Origin: Heterocephalus glaber | Lineage: Eukaryota > Chordata > Mammalia > Rodentia > Bathyergidae | Length of the DNA: 64,000 nt | Assembly: GCF_000247695.1 (NCBI RefSeq) | Contig: NW_004624880.1 | Span: 2,290,331 to 2,354,330, forward strand | Direction: 5' to 3' | Part shown: in pieces, positions 33,791 through 45,639 of the stretch | Position numbering within the stretch: position 1 is the stretch's first letter | Layout: each line of letters begins with the position of its first letter | Position numbers and translations under genes: made by a program | The notes under the pieces: generated by a model | Database searches by the model: none | The model's input: the letters and a program-made list of their open reading frames with translations, nothing else | What the model was told of the DNA's origin: nothing

Positions 33791-33957
33791 ACTTGGCTGC
33801 AGCCCAGAAACTTCCAAATTATATTCAAATGATCTCTCCTCAGCAATGGACTGTGAAGTACTTGAAACAGAGACCATTTCTTATTTTCTTTGTAACTAAT
33901 AGCTGGCATAGTATACACCACATAGTAGGTGATACAGTTTTTAAAATATGACCTTCA
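33790..33957. other. Non-L1 spacer between two L1 pieces
   Basis: About 170 bp with no L1 similarity ('agcccagaaacttccaaatt', 'tgaagtacttgaaacagaga'), ending in the target site of the following ID element. Confidence 0.5.
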
Positions 33958-34048
33958 CAGGCTGGGGATTTGGCTCAGTGGCACAGCAGCTGCCTAGCAA
34001 GTGCAAGGTCCTGAGTTTGATCCCTGATACCAAAAAAATAAAAAAAGT
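33958..34048 (+). repeat. ID SINE with target duplication
   Basis: 'ggctggggatttggctcagt', 'ctagcaagtgcaaggtcctg', 'gagtttgatccctgatacc' and an A-rich tail. Flanked by tgaccttca on both sides (about 33949-33957 and 34049-34057). Confidence 0.92.
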
Positions 34049-34064
34049 GACCTTCATAAAGATG

Positions 34065-34788
34065 TTAAAAGTATATGTACCTCCTTCTCCACTGCTGTGG
34101 GAGTGTAGACTGGTACAACCACTGTGGAAATCAGTGCGAAGATTCTTCAAAAAACTAAAACTAGTAGTTCTAATTGACCCAGCTATTGCCTTTCTTGGTA
34201 TCTTCCCAAAAGAATTAAAAGCATCATACCACAGTTATATATGCACTCCTATGTTTATAGCAGCACAGTTTGTAATAGCTAAGTCTTGGAAACAGCCCAA
34301 ATGCCATCAACAGACAAGTGGATAAAGAAGATGTGGTTTTTTTATATAATGGATTACTACTCTGCCATAAAGATAAACTTGAGACATTTATAGCTAAAAG
34401 GATGCACCTTGAGTATGAACTCTTAAGTGAAATAAATCAGACACACATGTGTAAATGCCACATTGTTTCTCTGGTGTGAGAAACTGAAAGTGTAAATGAA
34501 GACAAAATGTATAATATTTATTGTGAAATAGGTAGAAAATGTTCAAATGGGTAGAACTAGGAAGGTAGTGGCAGGAAGGAGGGAAGGGAAAGGAAAAGAA
34601 AATGAGAAAATAAGGAAAAAATGGAAACAAAGCTTTTGTAAATATGGAGAGGAAGAGGGGTGGAAGGGAGGGTAGGGGAGTGGGAAAAAAAAAGAAGATA
34701 TATCATGTACAGGAACAAATTCCCTATGATGAATGTGATCGTTATGTATATCTAAAATGTACCAATAAACTTAATAAAAAATAAAAAT
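34065..34788 (+). mobile_element. 5'-truncated L1 3' end
   Basis: Plus-strand ORF2 C-terminal region ('gtgggagtgtagactggtac', 'actgtggaaatcagtgcgaa', 'cccagctattgcctttcttg'), then a 3' UTR with purine-rich stretch near 34557-34690, then 'accaataaacttaataaaaa'. The 3' UTR matches the L1s at 18099 and 27290, so all belong to one family. Confidence 0.93.
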
Positions 34789-34800
34789 ATGTGTATTCAA

Positions 34801-35345
34801 GTGTGATGAGGTAACACCCTGGTAATTCTGCCTTCTGGTATTCACTCCTTTGTATAATCCCATCTTCTTGAGTGTAGGTGAGACCATCACTTACTTTTGC
34901 CCAGCAGAACATGGTAAAGGTGGTGGAAGGTCACTGCTGTGATTGTATTAGGATTTGAATGTCAGACTCTAAGTGACTCACCTGCTGGCCTTGAAGGAGT
35001 TGCATGCTGTGAACTGTCTACGGAGAGCTGTGGCAGGCTCTTGCTGACTTCTAGGACCTGACTGTGACTTCCAGCCAACATCCAGCTAGAAGCAGGGCCT
35101 TCAATCATATACCTAGAAGGAAATGAACTCTGCCAACACCTGATGGCTTAGAAGTAGGTACTAGTGAAGTTTCCAGGGGAGAACAGTCCAGGTAATACTG
35201 GGATGGGAATCATGTGAGACTCTGAACAGACATCACAGACAAACCATGCCCCAATTCCTGGCCAGAAGAGACTGTGAAGTATCAAATCCATGTGTTTTGA
35301 GCCACTAAGTTTCTAGCACAGCATAATAGAAAATAAATACAGTAT
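34801..35345 (+). repeat. LTR-like element (MaLR/ERVL type)
   Basis: 'gtgtgatgaggtaacaccct' near the left end, 'agcagaacatggtaaaggtg', and near the right end 'tgttttgagccactaagttt' with 'aataaata', the layout of MaLR/MLT-type LTRs. There is no internal viral coding sequence. Subfamily uncertain. Confidence 0.55.
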
Positions 35346-35551
35346 TTCAGGCAGGGAAAATAGGCCAGGAAGGAATGGTGATTGATCCTTGCTTGGCGTG
35401 AGCTGGTGTGACCGAACTCCACACTAAGGGGAATTAGGCATTTAATGTGGCTGACAGGTCTCCATCCCAGAACCAATGGAAGCTACTACTTTGATTTGTT
35501 TATCACGAAAGCATCTCATACCATTCTCACCACCAGTTAAAATTCACGTAG

Positions 35552-35613
35552 GGCTGGAGATGTAGCTCAGTGTCTAATGTGTGAGGTGCTGGGTTCAATC
35601 TCTGGCAGTGTAA
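35552..35613 (+). repeat. ID-type SINE fragment
   Basis: 'ggctggagatgtagctcagt' and 'gctgggttcaatctctggca', without a clear A tail. Confidence 0.75.
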
Positions 35614-35619
35614 TAGACT

Positions 35620-36485
35620 GATTAATCAACTAAGCTTGATATAGGTCATTTTAGGCCAAGAGTTAGAGCCTGGTTACTGGAGAGTGCCTAGGACTTGGAC
35701 TCCACAGTGAGACAGACATTCCCTTTCTAGGCTTAGTCCCTGCATAGGTAAACTGAGGCTTATGATACCTATTATCATCTTTATGTGGAAGTGGCAAGGA
35801 AGAACTTGCTCAGAGCCTGTTATAGGGGTGCCCCTACCCCCCACCACTAACTACCTTCTGCATCTTTCCTGACTCTAAGGATTCTCCTGGATGGAAGCCA
35901 CTGGCAACTAGTTTTTAGTGGATGCTTTGGAGATTTCTTCTGCAGCTAAAATCCGGAAATTTTACCCACTCTTCTAGCCCTGCTAACCTGCTAAGAGAGA
36001 TCAGGGTCAATTTCCCAAAATGATGTACTACTTCCTTTTCAATGGGAATATTTGATATTTATAAATGGGCCCTTATCAAACTTGCCAGGAAGTGAGAGAA
36101 AGCCCAAACTCTCCAAGCAGTCATTTGTCTGTTGGCCCAGCTGCAGACCCCCTTGTCATGTCCCTCTGGGCCTCAGCTCCCAGAGTGCAGGGACTCAGGC
36201 ATCTTGAGCTCCCTATGCAATCAACACACTGATGCTCCTTGCTGACTGGGGCCCAAGGAAGCTTCAAGCAGAGGAGAGCCTGAGTTTTGTAATAAGGTCT
36301 TATCTTCCCATTGGGCTCCAAGGGCTTAGAGCTCTTCCAGCTCATGAACCCTCCTCCTTCAATCCTTTGGGCAGGAAACAGAGCTGAGAAGGCAGTTTTT
36401 GATTTTATAGTATGGACAAAGAAAACACAGCCCGTTTGTCTAAATGTGACATAGCCAGTGTCACCTAGACTTAACAGATATGTAC
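35620..36485. other. Intron, no recognised feature
   Basis: Mixed-composition unique sequence. A MIR-like trace at 35690-35830 is weak. Confidence 0.45.
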
Positions 36486-36486
36486 T

Positions 36487-36838
36487 GCCTTAGTTCAGGC
36501 TGCTATGATGACGTACCATAGTGAGATGGCGTATGGACAGTGGAAATATATTTTTCACAGTTTAAGAGGCTGGAAGTCCTACATGAGGGGCCAGCATGGC
36601 AGGGTCTGGTGAGGCCCTCTTCTAGGTTGCAGACTGATGACTTGTCCTTATGTTCTTGCATGGTGGAGAGTGAGCGAACTCTCTCAAGTCTCTTATGTGA
36701 GGCACCAATCCCATTCATGAGAACTCTACTCCTATCACTTCATCATTTCCCAAAGGCTCCACCATCTGATCCCACCACATTAGAGGTCAGGACTTCAACA
36801 TATGGAGGGGGGCATTCAGTCCAAGACATGAACAACAT
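36487..36838 (-). repeat. MaLR-type solo LTR, minus orientation
   Basis: Read on plus: 'ccttagttcaggctgctatg', 'tttttcacagtttaagaggc', 'ggaagtcctacatgaggggc', 'ttcagtccaagacatgaac', the reverse complement of an ERVL-MaLR LTR. It carries no viral coding sequence. Confidence 0.72.
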
Positions 36839-36841
36839 CCC

Positions 36842-37655
36842 AGTATAGCATGAACACCCCTGAAAGTGATTACGTGTGCAAGAGTGTGTTCTGTGTGTGT
36901 ACATATGCAAAGATACCTAAAATCTGATAATAGCATATGTGTTAAGATATGATATTTAGGATAATATCCTCACAGAATTTCAGGCCAGGAGACTAAGATC
37001 CCTCAGTTCAGTCCTCTCATGTTACAGATGAGGAACTAAGATTTGACAAGGACAGGAAGCCAGGTCTCCCAACTCCCTCACAGTGCCCTGCAGAGGACTG
37101 TAATATTGATTATGCCCAAAGCAGGCTGTGAAGAGTTAACCCCACAATTGGCTTGTTTATAGAACTGAGTCTGGCTGAAGCCTACGTACCAAGGTCAGAG
37201 TAACTCTCACCCAAATTCTATTCCCATAACTAAAACCTCCTGACTAGAAGGACAATGTTCTAATTACAACCATATATTTTGTCTATTCTGTTCCTAATTT
37301 GAGAACGTTTTGTCTTGTCCTTTATGAGCCTTGTTTACATTAATTTGCATAGAAACTGCACGTAGCTTGCCTTGAACCCAATTGACTGCCAATAAGTGTC
37401 AGTGCTTGGGTCTGGCCAGGGCCTTTGCCGGTTGCACCAGCCTTGGTCATCCTGGCACCCTGCTTTCTCTCTCTTAGTTCTGCCTCTCAGTGTGTCTTTT
37501 GTTAGGCCTGTGTCGTACACTGGGCAGGTCAGTACTAGAACCTAACTGTAGGGGTCTCTGGCAGTGTGCTTTGCACATTACAATGTGGTGTCTCTGCCTT
37601 TTCTGCTTAGTCTGTGGTGCTAAATTTCCTTTTCCTCTAGTGTAACCTCATTTTT
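36842..37655. other. Intron, unassigned
   Basis: 36960-37100 has a MIR-like string ('ttacagatgaggaactaaga'). 37130-37640 is a compositionally uniform block ('taaccccacaattggcttgt' to 'cctctagtgtaacctca') that could be a lineage-specific LTR, but I cannot demonstrate paired ends or motifs. Confidence 0.4.
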
Positions 37656-37656
37656 C

Positions 37657-37842
37657 ACCCTCAATATTAGGGACTGAACCCAGGGCTTTTGCACTGAGCT
37701 ACAACCCAGCTATTTTTATTTTTTATTTTGAGGCAAAGTCTCAGTAAGTCAGTAAAGTTCTCAAGCTGGCTCAAACTTGCATCTTCCTGCTTCAGCCTCA
37801 TAGAGTATGGGGATTATAGGCATGTGCCACCAGCTCCATCTT
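37657..37842 (-). repeat. Dimeric B1+ID SINE, minus orientation
   Basis: ID part 'gggactgaacccagggcttt' with 'tgagctacaacccagc', a T/A linker, and the reversed B1 part 'gcttcagcctcatagagtat' with 'aggcatgtgccaccagctcc'. Confidence 0.87.
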
Positions 37843-37844
37843 AG

Positions 37845-39320
37845 TTGTAACCTGAAATTCTGGGCAAGTGCTAATTTGCTGAGGGCCCTTGGGCCCCTCT
37901 TTGTAGGCAGCAGCAAAGAAAAACCCTTGGCTTGCTTTCGCTCTACAGTGTGGTGAGAGAAAGGGGATGGATGGCTCCTTCTTCTGAGCTTATCCCTTTC
38001 GCCTGGGGTCCAACTTCCTCCACAGACTTCCTCAGCATTGCTGGCTCCCCAGTCCCTACTGTAGCCTTTACTGTCAGCTAGAACTGTCTGGGATGTGAAG
38101 GGACAATAGTCTCCAAGTAGACAAAAGTGGTGGGTTCTTTAGAAACAAGACACTGGAAATCAATGGGGTGCCAAGGGGATGAGGATCAGGGTAAGGAAAG
38201 AGCCCAGGTTCCTGCCCCAGCGGGAAGAAAGAAAATCCCCAGCAGACAGAAACTCACAGGCTACTAGGGCAGGAAGGTGGGAAGGGCCCTGGGATCTGTG
38301 TGAAGCCCTTTTCATCTCTGCCATCCCCGGGAGACCAAGAAAAGGAAGGGAAGGAAGGACCGTGCATGTGTGGCCCTGTGCTAGGCACATCTGTTCGCCC
38401 AACAATATCTTATTCAATTCTGGCAGAGCTCTGAGGCCATTTCAAAGACAAGCAAGCAGGTATAGAGAAGAGGCAGACTGGAGCTTCATCTTTCAAATGT
38501 GCATGGTGAAGAATGCAGTCGAGCCATTGGCTGTAATTATGGAGTCAGAGTGCCACACATTTCTGAAGTACTAAGAGGACCAGACTCAGCTCTAGGTGGC
38601 TCTGTGTAGGTTTCAAGGCCAGAAGCTCTTGAGAATTTTCCACACAGTTCATTCTTATTGCTACATTCAAATTTGGCTCCTGAATGTGGTCAGCCTTGAT
38701 TTCTGCTAGGCCAGCACGTGGCGCTGCTTCTGCCTCCATCGAGCTTGACTCCTGTCCTAATTAATTGGTCCTTTTCCTTAACCAGTCCATGAACTCCCCA
38801 GGAACACCTGAGTCCAGTGCCCTCCCTGAAGAAGGCAGGGATATAGGACTACAGTCCTGAGCTCCAAGCCCCAGGAAACAAGATGATCCAACTAACCACT
38901 GAGTACCGGAAGCAAAGCAGACTCTGATAACCTTTGGCCATGAAATTTACAGAACTGATTTGCATTTTGTTTTCTCTCTTTTTTCCTCTAAATACAAATC
39001 CAGTCTTAACAAGAGCAGGCGCCTGAGCCTGAGTAGACTTCTGTCCCCAGTTCAGAGGAAGATCCTAATGAGATCCTTCCCTGCTGCTTTTCCTCCTTGC
39101 CTGATGAAGCTGCCCTGGTGGGGAGGGAGGGAGATACACAGTGCAAGGCTGAGCACCAGTTTGCTATGATTCAGGAGAAGAGAGCAGGGCTTTGTCTGCA
39201 GAACCATTTCATTCAGACTGGAGGCTTTTCTGGTATGGCACTCTAATAATACCACACTCTCTGGGCTCAGTGGCCCCTCCCCCAATTGATCACCAGTTTC
39301 CTTTTTTAAAAATATACAGC
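37845..39320. other. Intron, no recognised feature
   Basis: About 1.5 kb. The open frame of 131 codons at 38179-38574 (plus) overlaps an 85-codon frame on the other strand, and neither resembles a known family. Confidence 0.5.
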
Positions 39321-39322
39321 CT

Positions 39323-39409
39323 TGGTCGGGGATTTAGCTCAGTGGTTCTGGTGCCTGCCTTGCAAGCACAAGGTCCCGAGTTTGATCCCTGGTACCAAAA
39401 AAAAAAAAA
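39323..39409 (+). repeat. ID SINE, well preserved
   Basis: 'ggggatttagctcagtggtt', 'ttgcaagcacaaggtcccga', 'gagtttgatccctggtacc' and an A13 tail. The duplication tacagcct is at 39315-39322 and 39412-39419, so it entered at or beside the start of the adjacent B1. Confidence 0.94.
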
Positions 39410-39415
39410 GGTACA

Positions 39416-39550
39416 GCCTGGCATTGTGGCACACACCTGTAATCCCAGCACTTGGGAGGCAGGAGGATCACTGAATTTGAGGCCAGCTTGGGCTACATAG
39501 TGAGTCCAAGGCCAGCCTGAACTACATGGAGAGACCTTCTCTCAAATGAC
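39416..39550 (+). repeat. B1-like SINE
   Basis: 'gcctggcattgtggcacaca', 'cctgtaatcccagcacttgg', 'gcctgaactacatggagaga'. Confidence 0.92.
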
Positions 39551-39627
39551 AGGCCACACAAAACAAAAACAACCTCAACAACAGTATAAAAAAGTATAAT
39601 AATATCCAGGTCAGATGTTCAGGACTG

Positions 39628-39716
39628 GGTATGTGGCTCCTCGGTAGAGGGACCCTTAGCATGTGTGGGGCCCCGGGTTCCATCCCCACAAAACAAAGAA
39701 AAACAAAACAAAACCT
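39628..39716 (+). repeat. ID-type SINE, degenerate
   Basis: 'actgggtatgtggctcctcg', 'gggttccatccccaca' and a CAAAA-type tail. Confidence 0.78.
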
Positions 39717-40089
39717 TAAGATGTTCAAGTCCTTTCCACAGAAGGCTATAAGCCAAAAGGCCACCTGCTGTCTGGGTTATGACTCTTGTTTATAGACAAG
39801 GCAGGAAGCGGAGAAGCTAAGAGAGGGAAGAGGAGCCATGCAGGCCTATGTTAATACAGCAAACAGATTTCACAGCAGTGTGCGGTGGGCATTCTCTTCC
39901 TGTTTTAAAAAAAAACCTTTCATTAAATATGCTTGAGGGCTGTGGGCCCACATAAATGCAGAAGAGGGAGACTCATGTAAATTGCCTCTCCATCTCACAG
40001 AGGGGGAAATTGAGACCCAGAGAAGAAAAATAATGTCTTCAAGATCAGCGCAGAGCTTACCCTAGGATCCAGGATTTTCACATCTTTTT

Positions 40090-40272
40090 TTGCAGGAAGG
40101 CATTGGGGATTGAACCAAGGGCTTTTCCACAGAGCTATCCACCCAGTCATTTTTTATTTTTTTATTCTGAGACAGAGTCTTGCTAAGTTACCTAAGCTGG
40201 GCTTGAACTTGTGATCCTCTTGCATAAGCCTTCCAGAGTGCTGGGATAACAGGGTTGCCACTACACCCAGCA
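40090..40272 (-). repeat. Dimeric B1+ID SINE, minus orientation
   Basis: ID part 'cattggggattgaaccaagg', a T-rich linker, and reversed B1 part 'gagacagagtcttgctaagt' to 'ccactacacccagc'. Confidence 0.9.
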
Positions 40273-40769
40273 TCTTTCTCTACTTTGCTCTGTTACTAAC
40301 TGTGTGACTCTGGGCAAGCCCCAACATTCCAGAGGTTGAGGAAAATGAAAAACGGCTTATGTGAACCTCAAGGGCCCCTTCTAGTCCTGGTGGCCTATGA
40401 GTTTCTGTGTGCTGTGAGTTCTCCTGTCATTCCACCCACCAGAAAGGAAGTTGGGCTGTTTCCTTAATCTTGGGAGTGGATAAAACAGAAGTGTGGGCTA
40501 GCTGTGGGCTGATCATGAAAACCAGCCTGCAGGGAGTGGATTATGGAGAATTCTCAGTGGAAGTGATGGTGGATACCAAACCAGGAGTCATACTTACCAT
40601 ACCAATGCTAGGTAAAACAGCCACCTCAAACTCAGGCCTCTCTCTACAGGTAGCAGCCTCATACCTCAGCCTGCCTCTTTTAAGCTGGAAGGGACCGTAT
40701 ACTCTCTCTCCAAGTCAGTCATGTACCTCCTGACCCTACCAGCTGCTCTCTCAGATGCAGCATAGGTTG

Positions 40770-41103
40770 GGTAACCTCAATTGTCATCCCTCAATAACCT
40801 CGGAGGATCAGTTTCAGGAACCCCCAAAGGATACTAAATTCTGAAGATGCTCAAGTTCCTTATAGAAAAGGACATAATATTTGTATATAACCTCTACACA
40901 TTCTTTAGATCACCTCTAGGTGATACCTACTACATCATATATTCTGTGTAAATAGTTGTTATGCTGTGTTGTTTCAGGAGTAATGCAAGAAAAGAAGTCT
41001 GCACATAATCAGTACAGATAGGTTTTTTTTTCTGAATATTTTTTATCTGTGATTGGTTGAGTCCTTGGCTACAGGATCCTTGGATATGAAGGATCAACTG
41101 CAT
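40770..41103 (+). mobile_element. Tigger/MER2-like DNA transposon relic
   Basis: 'ttgtcatccctcaataacct' and 'caggaacccccaaaggatac' near the left end; 'gatccttggatatgaaggat' and 'caactgcattg' at the right end as the inverted counterpart. The core contains 'aaatagttgttatgctgtgt' and 'agtctgcacataatcagtac'. It has no transposase. Confidence 0.75.
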
Positions 41104-41701
41104 TGTTTTGTGTTCAGTAGTAAACACCCAAAGGAGAATGATTCTTCAAGAAAATAAGGTGCCAGTTTTAGCTCATCAAGAAGACAATTTCCTGGAAGAG
41201 AAGAGAGAAGGCCAAAAAGCCTATCTTCACTTCTGGAGGGACAGTGATATGTTGAAAAGCCACCTCGATTATTCCCAGGAAAAGACTTACTTCCAGCTAT
41301 GGTTTGTCTGTTTAGCAATGCAAAGTGACCTTTGGAGTTCCCATCACTATTATCTGTAGAGCCATTCCATGAGAGCTGTGCCAGACAATACATTAATCGC
41401 AGGCCACAAGTTAAATAAAACTAAAAATTCATTTTCTTATCACACTGGCCACATTTCAGGTGATGGAAACTGCCATGCTAGACAGCATGGATATGGGACT
41501 TTCCCACCATCACAGACAGTGGTGTACTAGAATGTGAGTTTCACAAGGGCAGGGAGGTTGGATTCACCAAGGAGTGAAGGAAATGGATGGCATATAATTG
41601 GTACTTGATTTGTTGAAACCATTTATTGAATTCATAGCTAGGCAGCTCAGACAGGAGAGAGAATACTGTAGTATCAAAACAGATATATTAAGAATTCAAA
41701 A

Positions 41702-41878
41702 TTAGTCAGAGATAGTGGTCGATGCCTGTAACTCAAGGCTCTGAGGGGTTGAAGCAGGAGGATCATAAATTTGGAACCTAGCTTGTGCAACTAAATGGTT
41801 TAGCAAGATCCTGTCTCAAAAAAGGGGTGGGGCAGCCGAGGATGTAGCTTAGTGTGAAGGCTCTGGTTTCTCGCATAA
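41702..41878 (+). repeat. Dimeric B1+ID SINE, degenerate
   Basis: B1 half 'gatagtggtcgatgcctgta' to 'atcctgtctcaaaaaa', ID half 'gaggatgtagcttagtgtga'. It is directly followed by the CA microsatellite. Confidence 0.82.
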
Positions 41879-41925
41879 TACACACACACACACACACACA
41901 CGCGCACACACACACACACACACAC
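41879..41925. repeat. (CA)n microsatellite
   Basis: About 22 CA units with one CGCG interruption. It probably arose in the SINE's tail. Confidence 0.95.
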
Positions 41926-41929
41926 GAGA

Positions 41930-42860
41930 ACTCAAAACTACACAGCAGATTTCTCCTAAGAAACTCGGGTTTTTTTCCTAGTATTCATTCTCAAAAGTTT
42001 TGAGCATCCATTGGTTCTTCCCTAGGCTGAGTGATAGAGAAGATGTGGAAATAAAGTAATAAAAGAAGAGTCAGTCGAATGTATAGGAAGGGATACAGAA
42101 TTGGGTAAGAGAAGACCCAGAATCAGGTTCTAGACCAGGCTCCATTCTGAAGGGGAAGCAGGAATGAATCAATTATGTCTCTTTGAGTCTTAGTTTTTTC
42201 AGCTGTAGAATGGAAATACTACTATCCACTCAGGGAGGTGTTTGTATGAATCATGAGATAGCATAACAGAAATCACTTTGGAAACTATAGATGGCTGGTT
42301 ATTGGCATTATTGACCTTGCCTTCAAGTTGCTCTTGAGTCCCACTGCCATAATCTTTGAGAATACTTTGCTACTTCTTCCAACCACCCTCTCTGCCTCAG
42401 CATCTTACTCCAGTCCATCATGCACACCTCCAAGGAAACAATTCTGCCACAAGACCTTAATACCCATCCCTTTATGCTTCAAAGAGTGAATGCCTCCTTC
42501 CTGCCTCTGAGATAATAACCAACCTCCTTTTGATATCTAACACTATCATATGCCCCATTTGATTAGGAAACTCCTCTTTCATGATGATCGACTAGGTCCT
42601 CCTAAGGTAAGAAACCTTATTCCTGTTACAGATGTGCTCCACAGTACTCTCCTTCTCCCACCTCTCCAAATTGCATCCTTGAGTTTACTGTCTGTACCTC
42701 CAGTCCCCAACAACCCTTGCATTCTCGGGCCCATTTTTCTTTGAATGTTAGAACATGTTTTCCCATCTAGGTTTGTTCTCTGATTGTTTCATGTGTCTTG
42801 TCTCCTAAACAATGTTGGACAACACTCAAAGAGAGGACTTGTTCTTAGGCAGTGCTTGGT
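41930..42860. other. Intron with MIR/L2-like relics
   Basis: 42150-42265 has a MIR-like core ('ttttttcagctgtagaatgg'). 42310-42800 contains strings typical of old L2 ('ttctgccacaagaccttaat'), but no confident boundaries. Confidence 0.45.
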
Positions 42861-43257
42861 GCTTGCTATGGTTTGACTATGCTCTGCAAAAGTCCACATG
42901 TTGGAAATTCAATCCCCAAATCCTTATGTTAATGGTGTTTGGAGGCAGGGTCTTTGGGAGATAATCATGACTAGAGAAGGTCATGAGAATAAAGCTCCCA
43001 TGATAGCATTAGTGACTTTACAAGAAGAAGAGACCCTGGAGCTAGCAGGCTTGCTCTGTCTCACCATGTGATACCCTCCACCATGTCATGATGCACCACA
43101 AGCCCCTCACCAGATAGCGAGCAGATCCTGAGCAGATGCTTGTACCATCCTCTTGGGAGTCCCACCCTCCAGAACTATGAATTAAACAAATCTCTCTTCT
43201 TTATAAATTATCTAGTCTCCAGTTTTCTGTTACAGCAAAAGAAAACAAACTAAGACA
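42861..43257 (+). repeat. MaLR-type solo LTR
   Basis: Starts 'tgctatggtttgactatg'-like and ends 'aaacaaactaagaca'. In between are 'cctccagaactatgaatta', 'aacaaatctctcttctttat' and 'aaattatctagtctccagtt', which match the ERVL-MaLR (MST/MLT1-type) LTR layout. No internal sequence or second LTR. Confidence 0.82.
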
Positions 43258-44650
43258 GTACCTTAGGGGAAGCTAAGGATGGAGTAGGGTGATTGGTTTG
43301 TGGATTGACCCTTTAAATGGGACCGATAAAGGTGACCTCATCTAAAGGCTTTGCTCGCTGGAGAAGGCTGATGGGTCTAAGATGAGGTAGAGCAGTGGTG
43401 AGTGTGATATTTTATTTAAAATGGCATTCCAGAGAAACAGGGAGTAAGGTTATTAGCTAAGAGCATTTGGGAAGATATGCCCAGGCTTCTAATCCACTGC
43501 AGAAGGCTTGGGTGTACAGCCCAGACTCCACCCTCTTGCCAGTGAACACCATCTTCCCACAGAGGGCAGCACTGGAGCCCAGCAGCACTGCCCATGTGAG
43601 ACCTCAGCCAGCACAACAGCTCTGGCCAAGTGTAAACAGATCACCCAATCAAACACCTAATTATAGGGCGCACTGGAGCCAGGAGATGGGCTTTGTTGGT
43701 GGCCTGCAGGCCAACAGACAGCAAGCTGCCAGCATCTCCCAGACCAGATGAAACTGGCCTCAGACCGGAACGAGCTGGTGTAGACAGAGGCTAGAGGCTC
43801 AGAGGGCAGAGAAGTAGCTGGGCACATCTCACTGCTTCTTAGCCCCCAGGGCTGTGGAAAGTGACCCCACCCCAAGCAGCTTCCAGGAGGACTGCAGAGG
43901 GAAGCTGCTCCTCCCTGCAAGGGAACTGGTATTCCACTTTTTGGGGACCCACCTGCCTCATCTAGGGAGTGACATAATACTTAATTCATAGGATTATGCA
44001 GAGATGAATGCTCCCAGGTGTAATCTAAAAGCCCTTTGCTCTTGGCCAAGCACTGAGACAGATGAGGCAGTTCCCCAGTTAATGAGAGGCAAGAAGCGCT
44101 GTCTCTTACGTAACTCAAACCTGGATCCTTGTACAGCTCTTCTGTTTACCTGCAGGTGCGTATTACCCTTGCTGGGCACTAAAATACTGATGTGCACTCA
44201 ACTGTACCTCGGTCATCACACTGTCTGTGCTTATGTATCATTATCAGTGACACTGCTGATAAAAGGACTTCTGTCCTTTTCTCCCTAAGATATGAAACCA
44301 TAGTTCACACAGCTGTCTATTTCTCCCATCTTCCTAAGGGGATGACAAGCGGGTGAGCACTGAATATTATTGGTGGGGCACAGGTGCTAGCTGTTCAAGT
44401 GAGTCATCCTCAGCTCCCCTAAGACAGCAAAGAATGAATCTGGACCAATCTCTGAAAAATGCAAGCAATTAGTGTAGCCCTCCTGAAGCCCACTGGGTGA
44501 ATCTCAGGACTCTGCTGAGAGCCAATACTCTGCAAATTCAGAACCGAGATGGCAACCATGGGTGGATTCAGCAAAGTACAGAGCCTCATTTTCTCCAGAA
44601 TCATTTCATAAGAGTACTTGTGGAAGAATCCTTTTTCTCTTTCTCTAAAA
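43258..44650. other. Intron, no recognised feature
   Basis: Unique-looking 1.4 kb. Overlapping frames of up to 94 codons on both strands at 43416-43920 have no recognisable domain. Confidence 0.5.
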
Positions 44651-44654
44651 ACAC

Positions 44655-44797
44655 GGATGGAAGCTGAGTGTGGAGGTACATGCCTGTAATTGCAGCACTC
44701 TGTGGTACTGAGGCAGGATGATCAGGAGTTCAAGGCCAGCCTGGGCTACATAGTGAGATGTATCTCAAAAGAAAAACAACAACAACAACAAAAAAGG
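44655..44797 (+). repeat. B1-like SINE
   Basis: 'gctgagtgtggaggtacatg', 'actgaggcaggatgatcagg', 'gcctgggctacatagtgaga' and a CAA-repeat tail. Confidence 0.92.
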
Positions 44798-45119
44798 ATA
44801 AAGATGGGTGGGTTTGGCCCTTTGCCTTATGGATGGTATTATGATTAACCAAGTTCCTGCAGCACACACAGCACTGGCTAAAAGGACATTTAGATCAAAA
44901 GCAAAAGAACATTCTGTGGGTATAGCTGAAGGTACGTCGTACCTGTGAGTGTAGAAAGCACCTTGCTCTCCCAACTAGCCTGAGAAATATGCAGAAAGAA
45001 AGAAGGCTGGCATGCTGCAATTGTGCCGAATCTCAGCAAGGGACCTCCAGTGCTGACGAGCCTGCTTTAGTCCAGGTAGCCTCTCACTGCAGGATGGGGT
45101 TGCTCTAATAAACACATTG

Positions 45120-45240
45120 ATTATGGGGCCAGAGGAGCTGACTTTGAGCCTTGGCTCTGCTATTTACTAAGTGGTATTTAGAGGAAACTTCTGTGGGCAT
45201 CTCATCTGTAGAAGTAGGAAAATAATGGTTAATTCACATG
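45120..45240 (+). repeat. MIR-like relic
   Basis: 'ccttggctctgctatttact' and 'catctgtagaagtaggaaaa' match the mammalian-wide MIR core and 3' part. A second MIR-like block follows at 45300-45410. Confidence 0.55.
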
Positions 45241-45439
45241 TCTATCAGAGTTAGAAGATAGCAGAATAGTCAAATCCATGGACCTAGCCTCAGTACTGTT
45301 CCACTATTCATTAGTTATGCTGTTCTTGGACAATTCACTAACCACAGCTAATCCTCAGTTTCTCATCTGACAGGAGAGGGTGGAACAATACATAGTGCTG
45401 CTTAGAAGTTTTGCACCTGGTAAACATGCGTACTCAACA

Positions 45440-45635
45440 AAATTTAGCTGGGCATAGTGATGCATACCTGTAAGTGAGCTACCCAGGAGCCTAGGGAAGA
45501 AAGATTGCAAAATTCAAGCCCAGCTGGGGTAATTTAGTAGACTCTGCCTCAAAATTAAAAAAAAAAAAAAAAAAGAGTAGACTGTGGATGTGGCTCAGTG
45601 CTTCCTCGATTCAATCCCAGTAGCAAGCAGAAAAA
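45440..45635 (+). repeat. Dimeric B1+ID SINE
   Basis: B1 half 'agctgggcatagtgatgcat' to 'ctctgcctcaaaatt', an A18 linker, and ID half 'ctgtggatgtggctcagtgc' to 'cgattcaatcccagtagc'. Confidence 0.88.
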
Positions 45636-45639
45636 CAAA

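Noticed and set aside
32128..34788. A second twin-primed L1
   Set aside because: Non-L1 spacer (33790-33957) separates the inverted and direct pieces, and no flanking duplication was found, so a single event is not supported.
37130..37640. Possible lineage-specific retroviral LTR
   Set aside because: Composition is suggestive, but I could not find paired termini, a polyadenylation signal in the right place, or a target duplication.
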